From JBBCJM01 sp037190175 (GTDB lineage Bacteria; Pseudomonadota; Alphaproteobacteria; Rhodobacterales; Rhodobacteraceae), in assembly GCA_037190175.1 (NCBI GenBank), contig JBBCJM010000264.1:1-5300 (forward strand): a stretch of DNA of 5,300 nucleotides, in the 5' to 3' direction. Position numbers and translations under genes: made by a program. The notes under the pieces were generated by a model. That model did not search any database, was not told the DNA's origin, and was given only the letters and a program-made list of their open reading frames with translations. This document shows positions 1 through 5,300 of the stretch, one piece after another. Within the stretch, counting starts at the first letter, position 1. Each line of letters opens with the position of its first letter.

Positions 1-475
1 GGCCGTTGTCGGTCATCGCGGGCTTGTAGCTCGACGAGGCGGTCTGGCCCTTGACCACCGGCTCGGTCTCGGTGATCTCCACCGTGATCTTCTGCGGCAC
101 TTCCAGCGCGATCGGCACGCCTTCAAACGTCTTGAGCCAGCAGCGCATGCCCTCTTGCAGATAGACCTTGTTGGCGCCCATCACGTCCTCGGTCACCACC
201 ACCTGCTCGTAGCTTTCCGGCTCCATGAAGTGGTAGCCCTCGCCGTCCTCATAGAGGAAGTCGTATTCGCGCTCGTCCACGGTGGCCTTTTCCACCTGGT
301 CGGTGGTCTTCCAGCGTTCGCTGACCTTCACCCCGTCCGAGATGCGGCGCATGTCGACCGAGGTGGTCGGCGTGCCCTTGCCGGGGTGGAAGTTCTCGGC
401 CTTGAGAACGACATAGAGGCGGCCGTCCATGTCGACGACATTGCCCTTGCGGAGCGAGGAGGCGATGACTTTCAC
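1..475 (-). CDS. efp: Elongation factor P, 3' end cut off by the window edge
   Basis: EF-P is a soluble tRNA-shaped protein that binds between the ribosomal P and E sites and speeds peptide-bond formation at consecutive prolines. The minus strand gives 158 codons without a stop. The start is GTG at 475-473, chosen because the protein then begins V-KVIASSLRKGNVVDMDG, as in family members, and because an AAGGAA ribosome site lies 8 nt upstream. The KOW-like N-terminal domain (about residues 1-62) carries the loop NFHPGKGTP with Lys33, equivalent to E. coli Lys34, the beta-lysylation target. The central OB domain follows (about 63-127). The beginning of the third domain is seen as VVKGQTASSSYKPA near residues 140-153. 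About 30 C-terminal residues are missing beyond the left edge. The gene is divergent from epmA, whose product modifies this lysine. A YeiP-like paralogue is less likely because of the PGKG loop and the neighbour. Confidence 0.96.
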   Translation of the reverse strand, partial: MKVIASSLRKGNVVDMDGRLYVVLKAENFHPGKGTPTTSVDMRRISDGVKVSERWKTTDQVEKATVDEREYDFLYEDGEGYHFMEPESYEQVVVTEDVMGANKVYLQEGMRCWLKTFEGVPIALEVPQKITVEITETEPVVKGQTASSSYKPAMTDNG

Positions 476-483
476 GTCTGCGG

Positions 484-489
484 TTCCTT
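484..489 (-). promoter_or_regulatory. Ribosome binding site of efp
   Basis: The minus strand reads AAGGAA here, 8 nt before the GTG codon at 475-473. It is the main reason for accepting a GTG start: the first in-frame ATG is codon 16, inside the conserved N-terminal domain and upstream of the modified lysine loop. Confidence 0.75.
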
Positions 490-516
490 GTGGTTTTCGT
501 GACGGCGGCCTATAGG
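488..516 (+). promoter_or_regulatory. Candidate epmA promoter overlapping a palindrome
   Basis: TTGTGG (488-493) is followed after 17 bp by TATAGG (511-516), a plausible but imperfect sigma-70-type -35/-10 pair that would give a leader of roughly 55-60 nt before epmA. The -10 lies inside the perfect 12-bp palindrome GGCCTATAGGCC (507-518), so the same TATAGG also reads on the minus strand towards efp. There I find no good -35 at the usual distance. Both divergent genes must be driven from this 105-bp gap unless transcribed from farther away. The assignment rests on pattern matching only. Confidence 0.35.
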
Positions 517-566
517 CCCGCGCGATTGGGGTTGCGCCTAACGCATCCGTCCGAAGAATTCCAGCC

Positions 567-572
567 GAAAGG
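567..572 (+). promoter_or_regulatory. Ribosome binding site of epmA
   Basis: GAAAGG lies 8 nt before the ATG at 581. An ATG at 574 lies between them in another frame and too close to this site. The frame from 581 gives the complete conserved ligase. Confidence 0.7.
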
Positions 573-580
573 CATGTGCG

Positions 581-1636
581 ATGACCGAAACTCCGTGGTG
601 GGATGCCGCCCGCCATGCCGACCGCCGCCCGGCGCTGATGGCGCGCAACCGCCTGCAATCGGCGCTGCGCCGCTGGTTCGAGGACGATGGCTTCACCGAG
701 GTGGACCCCTGCGCCTTGCAGACCAGCCCGGGGAACGAGGCGCATCTGCACGCCTTTGCGACCGATGCCATCGGCCAGGATGGCGCGGTGAGGCGGATGT
801 ATCTGCACACCTCGCCCGAATTCGCGATGAAGAAGCTGCTGGCGGCGGGGGAAAGCCGCATCTTCGCCTTCGCCCATGTCTGGCGCAACCGGGAGAGGGG
901 GGCCCGGCATAGCCCCGAGTTCACCATGCTGGAATGGTATCGCGTGGGCCAGGACTATACCGTCCTGATGCAGGATTGCGCCGCTTTCCTGCGGCAGGCG
1001 GCGCAGGCGGCGGGCACGGCGCTGCTGCGCCGGGGTGAGGCGGTCTGCGATCCGTTGCTGGAGCCCGAGCGGGTATCTGTCGCCGAGGCGTTCCGGCGCC
1101 ATGCCGGCATCGACCTCTTGGCCACCATGGACCCGCAGGGCCGCCCCGACCGCGATGCGCTGGCGTCTCAGGTGGCAGCCACGGGCCTGCGGGTGGACCC
1201 GGGCGACACCTGGTCGGACCTGCTGTCCGCCGTGCTGGTCCAGCGGGTCGAGCCGCATCTGGGCCATGGCCGCGCCACCATCCTCGACCGCTACCCGGCG
1301 CACGAGGCGGCGCTGGCCCGGCGCTGCCCCGACGATGCCCGCGTCGCGGAACGCTTCGAGCTTTATGCCTGCGGGGTGGAACTGGCCAACGGCTTCGGCG
1401 AACTCACCGACCCCGCCGAACAGCGCCTGCGGTTCGAGGCCGAGATGGACGAGAAGCACCGCGTCTACGGCGAACGCTACCCGCTGGACGAGGACTTTCT
1501 GGCGGCGCTGGCCCACATGCCCCCCGCCAGCGGCATCGCGCTGGGGTTCGACCGCCTCGCCATGCTCGCCACCGGCGCCGCGCGGATCGAGGACGTGATC
1601 TGGGCGCCGGTCGGGCAGGGCGGCGCGCCCGGCTGA
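581..1636 (+). CDS. epmA: EF-P--(R)-beta-lysine ligase EpmA (GenX/PoxA)
   Basis: This cytoplasmic enzyme is a paralogue of the class II lysyl-tRNA synthetase catalytic domain. It activates (R)-beta-lysine with ATP and transfers it to the conserved lysine of EF-P instead of to tRNA. The 351-residue product has no N-terminal anticodon-binding OB domain, which separates it from true LysRS (about 500 residues); E. coli EpmA is about 325. Motif 2 is VWRNRERGARHSPEFTMLEW (about residues 100-119) with Arg102 and Glu105. The family block VELANGFGELTD lies at 266-277. Motif 3 is LGFDRLAML (321-329) with Arg325. The motif-1 region is near DPCALQTSPG (about 42-51). The ATG follows GAAAGG (567-572) by 8 nt. 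The gene is divergent from efp, its substrate gene. The proline- and glycine-rich C-terminal tail (VGQGGAPG) extends slightly past the usual end. EpmB, which makes (R)-beta-lysine, is not in view. Confidence 0.94.
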   Translation: MTETPWWDAARHADRRPALMARNRLQSALRRWFEDDGFTEVDPCALQTSPGNEAHLHAFATDAIGQDGAVRRMYLHTSPEFAMKKLLAAGESRIFAFAHVWRNRERGARHSPEFTMLEWYRVGQDYTVLMQDCAAFLRQAAQAAGTALLRRGEAVCDPLLEPERVSVAEAFRRHAGIDLLATMDPQGRPDRDALASQVAATGLRVDPGDTWSDLLSAVLVQRVEPHLGHGRATILDRYPAHEAALARRCPDDARVAERFELYACGVELANGFGELTDPAEQRLRFEAEMDEKHRVYGERYPLDEDFLAALAHMPPASGIALGFDRLAMLATGAARIEDVIWAPVGQGGAPG

Positions 1637-1937
1637 TTCCCGCCCGGCCCCGATCCGTGGTCGCCGCTTTTCCCGGCATCTGCCCCGGGCCTGCGCAAGG
1701 CTTGGGCGGAATTCCATGCCCCGTTCCCCGCGCCCGCCGCGATGATTGCTGCGCCGCGGCGTGACGGGTTCAGTGGACCCGCGGGGGGACAATCCACCCG
1801 TAACCGATGTGCCGCCGGCAGCCCGACGGGCCGCCACCGCACGGGGTTCAACCAAGGCCGCTGCCCGGACCCTCGGGCCGCCCGCGCGCCGGGCGGCCGC
1901 CGGTCTCCGCATGGCGGCCCCGACACGGGGGAATGGA
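1637..1937. other. 301-bp gene-free region between epmA and urtA with inverted repeats
   Basis: No open frame here resembles a protein. The frame of urtA stays open upstream to 1746, but that extension is arginine- and proline-rich and precedes a clear signal peptide, so it is treated as leader. The region contains an imperfect 17-bp dyad, CGGGTTCAGTGGACCCG (1765-1781, 7 of 8 arm positions paired). It also contains a small GGTT-C-AACC dyad (1845-1853) and a strong GC hairpin close to urtA, listed separately. No hairpin followed by a T-run marks the end of epmA. I searched by eye for a GG-N10-GC sigma-54 element and for NtrC-like TGCACC dyads and found none convincing. The urtA promoter is probably here but cannot be placed. 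Confidence 0.6.
1876..1898 (+). repeat. Perfect 9-bp inverted repeat in the urtA leader
   Basis: GGCCGCCCG (1876-1884) and CGGGCGGCC (1890-1898) are exact reverse complements around a 5-nt loop, CGCGC. They end 39 nt before the urtA start codon. A second 10-bp palindrome, GGCGGCCGCC (1892-1901), shares the right arm and could compete for pairing. There is no following T-run, so a simple intrinsic terminator is unlikely. It could be a leader structure or a chance product of very high GC. Confidence 0.5.
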
Positions 1938-3212
1938 ATGAGCAACCTGAAATGCTTCTGGCTGGCCGGCGCCCTTGCGCTGACCGCCGGTGCCGCCGCG
2001 GCGCAGGACCCGATCAAGGTGGGCGTCCTGCATTCGCTGTCCGGCACCATGGCGATTTCGGAGACCACGCTGAAAGACACCATGCTGATGCTGATCGAGG
2101 AGCAGAACGCCAAGGGCGGCCTCCTGGGCCGCAAGCTGGAGGCGGTGGTGGTCGACCCGGCCTCGGACTGGCCGCTGTTCGCCGAAAAGGCGCGCGAGCT
2201 GCTGACCGTCTCGAAGGTCGACGTGATGTTCGGCTGCTGGACCTCCGTCAGCCGCAAGTCGGTGCTGCCGGTGATCGAGGAACTGAACGGCCTGCTGTTC
2301 TATCCGGTGCAGTATGAGGGCGAGGAATCCTCGAAGAACGTATTCTACACCGGCGCCGCACCGAACCAGCAGGCGATTCCGGCGACCGATTATTTCCTGG
2401 ACGAACTCGGCGTGCAGAAATTCGCCCTGCTCGGCACCGATTACGTCTATCCGCGCACCACGAACAACATCCTCAAGGCCTATCTGGTGGCCAAGGGGAT
2501 CCCGGAGACCGACATCTTCGTCAACTACACCCCCTTCGGGCATTCGGACTGGTCCAAGATCGTGTCCGACGTCAAGGCGCTGGGGGCCGACGGCAAGAAG
2601 GTCGGGGTGATCTCCACCATCAACGGCGATGCCAACATCGGCTTCTACAAGGAACTGGCGGCGGCCGGGATTTCCGCCGACGACATCCCCGTCGTCGCCT
2701 TCTCGGTCGGCGAGGAGGAGCTGTCGGGCCTCGACACCTCGAACCTCGTCGGCCATCTGGCGGCCTGGAACTACTTCCAGTCCGCCGACACCCCGGCCAA
2801 CGCCGAATTCATCGCCAGGTGGAAGGCCTTCGCCGGCGAGAAACGCGTGACCAACGACCCGATGGAGGCCCATGTGATCGGCTTCGCCATGTGGGTCAAG
2901 GCGGTCGAGGCGGCGGGCACCACCGAAGTCGATGCGGTGCGCAAGGCGATGTATGGCATCGAGGTGCCGAACCTGACCGGCAGCACGGCGAAGATGCTGC
3001 CGAACCACCACCTGACCAAGCCCGTGCTGATCGGCGAGATCCGCGCCGATGGCCAGTTCGACATCATCAGCCAGACCGATCCCGTCCCGGGCGATGCCTG
3101 GACCGACTTCCTGCCGGAATCGGCGGTGCTGGAGGCCGACTGGGCGGCGCTGGACTGCGGGATGTTCAACACGCAGACCAAGACCTGCGTGCAGATCAAG
3201 TCGAACTACTGA
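1938..3212 (+). CDS. urtA: Urea ABC transporter, periplasmic substrate-binding protein UrtA
   Basis: UrtA captures urea in the periplasm and delivers it to the UrtB-UrtC membrane channel, powered by the ATPases UrtD and UrtE. The product has 424 residues, the usual family length. Residues 1-22 form a Sec signal peptide: a short basic start (MSNLK), a hydrophobic stretch (WLAGALALTAGAA) and a probable cleavage AAA|Q. The mature protein opens with IKVGVLHSLSGTMAISE, then LIEEQNAKGGLLGRKL. It continues with VMFGCWTSVSRKSVLPVIEE (about residues 97-116) and LLFYPVQYEGEESSKNVFYTG, which distinguish UrtA/AmiC-like type I binding proteins (Peripla_BP_5) from generic LivK. Two cysteines near the end (407 and 417) could form a disulfide; Cys6 is in the signal peptide and is not a lipobox. 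The ATG at 1938 was chosen for the signal peptide and a purine-rich GGGGGA (1927-1932). The frame is open 192 bp farther upstream, but that part is not protein-like. urtB follows after 79 bp. A short-chain amide binder is the alternative; urea is favoured by urtB next door. Confidence 0.95.
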   Translation: MSNLKCFWLAGALALTAGAAAAQDPIKVGVLHSLSGTMAISETTLKDTMLMLIEEQNAKGGLLGRKLEAVVVDPASDWPLFAEKARELLTVSKVDVMFGCWTSVSRKSVLPVIEELNGLLFYPVQYEGEESSKNVFYTGAAPNQQAIPATDYFLDELGVQKFALLGTDYVYPRTTNNILKAYLVAKGIPETDIFVNYTPFGHSDWSKIVSDVKALGADGKKVGVISTINGDANIGFYKELAAAGISADDIPVVAFSVGEEELSGLDTSNLVGHLAAWNYFQSADTPANAEFIARWKAFAGEKRVTNDPMEAHVIGFAMWVKAVEAAGTTEVDAVRKAMYGIEVPNLTGSTAKMLPNHHLTKPVLIGEIRADGQFDIISQTDPVPGDAWTDFLPESAVLEADWAALDCGMFNTQTKTCVQIKSNY

Positions 3213-3220
3213 CCGCCGCC

Positions 3221-3245
3221 GGCGGAGGGGCCCGCCCCCTCCGCC
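3221..3245 (+). promoter_or_regulatory. GC-rich stem-loop between urtA and urtB
   Basis: GGCGGAGGGG (3221-3230) pairs perfectly with CCCCTCCGCC (3236-3245) across a 5-nt loop, giving a 10-bp stem that starts 8 nt after the urtA stop. An overlapping palindrome, CCGCCGGCGG (3216-3225), could compete with the left arm. The sequence downstream is CTCGGGG with no T-run, so this is not a canonical intrinsic terminator. Such structures after the binding-protein gene of ABC importer operons commonly protect the upstream mRNA or reduce readthrough, so that binding protein exceeds permease. That role is inferred here. Confidence 0.7.
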
Positions 3246-3291
3246 CTCGGGGATCGTCCGCCCTTCGCCTTCCACAGTCCGGGATCCGCCC

Positions 3292-5238
3292 ATGCGCGCC
3301 CTTGCCGCCGCGATCGTCGCGGCCTTGTTCCTGCTGCTGCCCGCCGCGGCACCGGCCCAGACCGCCGGCGAGATCCTGGCCGCTCACCGCGATCTGGTCG
3401 AGAAATCCTCGCGCCAGACCATCGGCCCGGTGATCGCGGCGTGGGCCGCCAGCGGCGATCCGCAGGCGGCGGCGATCCGGTCGGCCTGGGCCGACAAGGG
3501 GCTGGGGATCCGCAAATCCGACGCTGCCTTCTTCCTGATCGCGCCCACCGCCGACGGCTATGCCCTCAAGACGCCCGACGGCGCCGAGGCCGGGACCGCG
3601 CCCAAGGCCGACATCGCCGAGCTGCGCCCCAATGCCGGGGTGCGCGGGCTGATCGCCACGGCGCTGGTGCAGTTCCAGCTCTCGGACCCCGACCGCGCGC
3701 GGCGCGCCGCCGCGGTGGCCTCCATCGCCCGCGATGCCGCGCCCGATCATCTGGCCCCCCTGCGCGCCTCGATCCCTGCCGAGCCCGATGCCGCGATCAA
3801 GGCGCAGAAACAGCGTCTGGAACGGCTGCTGACCCTGCGCTTCGACCCCGACAGCGCGGCCCGCGTCGCCGCCATCGAAAGTTTCGCGGGCGATCTGGGG
3901 CTCGACCTGCGCGGGGCGCTGAACCCGCTGGTCGCCACCACGCCGCTTGCCACCGCGGGCGACCCGCCCCCCGGCACCAACATCGCCCGCCGGCTGCGCC
4001 CCGGCACCGACCTGAGCGGGGACGCGGCCTATGCCCTGCTGGTCGCCGCCGGCCTCGCCCCCGCCCGGCTGACCCGTGCCGACCTCAAGTCCGCGCTGGT
4101 GGCGAATATCGTCGACGGCCGGGTCGCCGGCATCCCCGTCGCCGCGCTCGACACCCCCGCCGCCCGCGACCGCGCCTATGACGCGCTGGAGGCCGTGGGC
4201 ACCGTCCCCCTCGCCGCCACCGACGCCGAGGCTGCCGCCGCCGTCGCCGCCCACCGCTTCCACGCGGTCTATGCCGAGCCCGACCCGGCCGTCACCGCCG
4301 CCGCCCGCGCCGTGCTGGACGGGATCGAGACGAAGATTGCCGCCATGCAGGCCGCCGACCTCGCGCTCGACGCGCTGTCGCTGGCGGCGATCTATTTCCT
4401 GGCCGCCATCGGTCTTGCCATCACCTTCGGCGTCATGCGGGTGATCAACATGGCGCATGGCGAGTTCATTATGATGGGCGCCTATACCGGCTATGTGGTG
4501 CAGCTGTTCGTCAGCAACTACACGCTGTCGATCCTGATCGCCCTGCCGCTGGCCTTTGCCGTCACCTTCGCCGCCGGCGTGGTGATGGAGCGGCTGGTGA
4601 TCCGCCACCTCTACAAGCGCCCGCTGGAGACGCTGCTGGCCACCTTCGGCATCTCCATCGCGCTGCAACAGCTGGCCAAGAACATCTTCGGCACCCAGGC
4701 CCGGCCGCTGACCGCGCCCTCCTGGCTGGACGGGGCGCTTGTGGTCAACGACATCCTGGGCATCAGCTACATCCGCATCGCCATCTTCGTGCTGGCGCTG
4801 GTGTTCCTGGCATTCTTCCTGTGGCTGATGAACCGCACCCGCCTGGGGCTCGAGGTGCGCGCCGTCACCCAGAACCCAGTCATGGCCGCCAGCATGGGCA
4901 TCGACCCCGACCGCATCAACATGCTGACCTTCGGCCTCGGCTCGGGCATCGCGGGCATCGCGGGGGTGGCCATCGGGCTGTTCGCCAAGGTCACCTCGGA
5001 GCTCGGCTCGGACTATATCGTGCAGAGCTTCATGACCGTGGTCGTCGGTGGGGTCGGCAACATCTGGGGCGCGCTGGCCGGCGCGCTGATGATCGGCACC
5101 CTGCAAAAGGGCATCGAGTGGCTGAACCCCTCGAACACGCTGGCCGCCCAGACCTGGATGATCCTGTTCATCATCCTGTTCATCCAGTTCCGCCCGCGCG
5201 GCATCATCGCGCTCAAGGGCCGGGCCGCGGGGGACTGA
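3292..5238 (+). CDS. urtB: Urea ABC transporter permease UrtB with long N-terminal extension
   Basis: UrtB is one of two LivH/LivM-like inner-membrane subunits that form the urea channel. The product has 648 residues. Residues 1-22 look like a signal peptide (MRALAAAIVAALFLLLP, then APA|Q). Residues 23 to about 360 are alanine-rich and mostly helical, with HEAT-like stretches such as RRAAAVASIARDAAP and ARVAAIESFAGDLG, and probably lie in the periplasm. A DPPPG motif is at 224-228. The permease core runs from about 364 to 648. It begins LSLAAIYFLAAIGLAITFG and contains VINMAHGEFIMMGAYTG (384-400), LGLEVRAVTQNPVMAASMGI, FGLGSGIAGIAGVAIG and VVVGGVGNIWGALAGA. Hydrophobic segments fall near 364-383, 392-411, 415-436, 490-515, 546-566, 576-603 and 618-639. 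The ATG at 3292 follows a modest GGGA (3281-3284) and a stem-loop. The frame is open back to 3049, but that part overlaps urtA and is arginine/proline-rich. The order urtA-urtB is the standard one, and UrtB proteins of proteobacteria often carry such an N-terminal part. Confidence 0.94.
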   Translation: MRALAAAIVAALFLLLPAAAPAQTAGEILAAHRDLVEKSSRQTIGPVIAAWAASGDPQAAAIRSAWADKGLGIRKSDAAFFLIAPTADGYALKTPDGAEAGTAPKADIAELRPNAGVRGLIATALVQFQLSDPDRARRAAAVASIARDAAPDHLAPLRASIPAEPDAAIKAQKQRLERLLTLRFDPDSAARVAAIESFAGDLGLDLRGALNPLVATTPLATAGDPPPGTNIARRLRPGTDLSGDAAYALLVAAGLAPARLTRADLKSALVANIVDGRVAGIPVAALDTPAARDRAYDALEAVGTVPLAATDAEAAAAVAAHRFHAVYAEPDPAVTAAARAVLDGIETKIAAMQAADLALDALSLAAIYFLAAIGLAITFGVMRVINMAHGEFIMMGAYTGYVVQLFVSNYTLSILIALPLAFAVTFAAGVVMERLVIRHLYKRPLETLLATFGISIALQQLAKNIFGTQARPLTAPSWLDGALVVNDILGISYIRIAIFVLALVFLAFFLWLMNRTRLGLEVRAVTQNPVMAASMGIDPDRINMLTFGLGSGIAGIAGVAIGLFAKVTSELGSDYIVQSFMTVVVGGVGNIWGALAGALMIGTLQKGIEWLNPSNTLAAQTWMILFIILFIQFRPRGIIALKGRAAGD

Positions 5239-5300
5239 GCATGCACGCCGCCCCGCATCATCTTGCCCGAAATACCCCGGGGGGTTTCTCAAGGGGGCAC
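5239..5300. repeat. Post-urtB segment with a likely dispersed Rhodobacteraceae-type intergenic repeat (partial)
   Basis: From about 5256 the sequence reads CATCATCTTGCCCGAAATAC, followed by a CCCCGGGGGG core (5275-5284), TTTCTCAA and GGGGGCAC at the window edge. I recall a family of short intergenic elements in Rhodobacteraceae that share a TTGCCCGAAATA-then-CCnGGGGGG pattern and usually run on into a GC-rich hairpin. This copy would be cut by the right edge. The match is from memory, not from a search. An ATG at 5241 with GGGGGA six nt upstream (5229-5234) opens a frame of 20 codons to the edge. It could be the start of the next gene (urtC expected), but the encoded MHAAPHHLARNTPGGFLKGA is not recognisable as UrtC and runs through the repeat-like sequence. 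Confidence 0.45.

Noticed and set aside
155..502. Plus-strand 115-codon frame opposite efp
   Set aside because: Histidine- and valine-rich antisense shadow; the minus strand encodes well-conserved EF-P.
1618..1660. GC-rich pairing around the epmA stop codon as a terminator
   Set aside because: Only short stems of about 5-6 bp with long loops and no T-run; indistinguishable from background pairing in such GC-rich DNA.
1704..1721. GGGC-GGAATTCC-AT-GCCC dyad as an operator
   Set aside because: The inner 8-bp palindrome and outer arms are not concentric, so it is probably coincidental.
1740..1755. ATTGCTGC as a possible sigma-54 -12 element
   Set aside because: There is no GG at the required distance upstream (the bases there are GCCCGCCGC), so the paired -24 element is missing.
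1746..1937. Upstream in-frame extension of urtA by 64 codons
   Set aside because: The extension is arginine-, proline- and alanine-rich and would place 64 residues before a clear signal peptide. The ATG at 1938 has its own purine-rich site.
3049..3291. Upstream in-frame extension of urtB overlapping the end of urtA
   Set aside because: It is arginine/proline-rich shadow sequence of urtA preceding a clear signal peptide at 3292.
1848..3293. A 481-codon open frame on the minus strand opposite urtA
   Set aside because: It has the same low-complexity composition and no motifs; it is a GC-bias shadow of urtA, which has clear family motifs and a signal peptide.
3196..5292. A 698-codon open frame on the minus strand opposite urtB
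   Set aside because: Its product is a glycine-, arginine-, histidine- and glutamine-rich string without a recognisable domain. Long antisense frames are expected opposite high-GC genes, and the plus-strand frame encodes an unmistakable permease.

Overview
The window looks like chromosomal DNA from a high-GC alphaproteobacterium, most likely of the Rhodobacteraceae (Paracoccus/Rhodobacter-like). The support is strong G/C bias at third codon positions, an EF-P of the type I associate with that family, and a short intergenic sequence at the right edge resembling a dispersed repeat I remember from such genomes. The taxonomic call is inference; no rRNA or other marker gene is present.

Left half (1-1636), translation: a 3'-truncated efp (elongation factor P) on the minus strand faces away from a complete epmA (EF-P lysine modification ligase) on the plus strand, with 105 bp between them. 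EpmA-type enzymes, related to class II lysyl-tRNA synthetase, attach (R)-beta-lysine to one conserved lysine of EF-P. That lysine is visible here in the motif HPGKGTP, so substrate and modifying enzyme sit side by side. The modified factor relieves ribosome stalling at polyproline stretches. The partner aminomutase EpmB is not in the window.

Middle (1637-1937): 301 bp with no convincing gene, carrying several GC-rich inverted repeats. It presumably holds the end of the epmA transcript and the promoter and leader of the transport operon. I see no clear sigma-54/NtrC-type promoter.

Right half (1938-5238), urea uptake: urtA encodes the periplasmic urea-binding protein of an ABC importer. After a 79-bp gap containing a perfect 10-bp GC stem-loop comes urtB, a LivH-like permease with a secreted-type N-terminal extension of about 360 residues ahead of the usual membrane core. 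UrtC, UrtD and UrtE, needed for a complete transporter, would be expected just beyond the right edge. The last 62 bp hold the repeat-like sequence and an ambiguous candidate start for the next gene.

I find no CRISPR array, insertion sequence, tRNA, rRNA, prophage or obviously new multigene system. The more interesting points are regulatory and architectural: the urtA-urtB stem-loop, the long UrtB N-terminal region with a PPP stall motif, the palindromic efp/epmA intergenic region, the structured urtA leader, and the repeat at the right edge.
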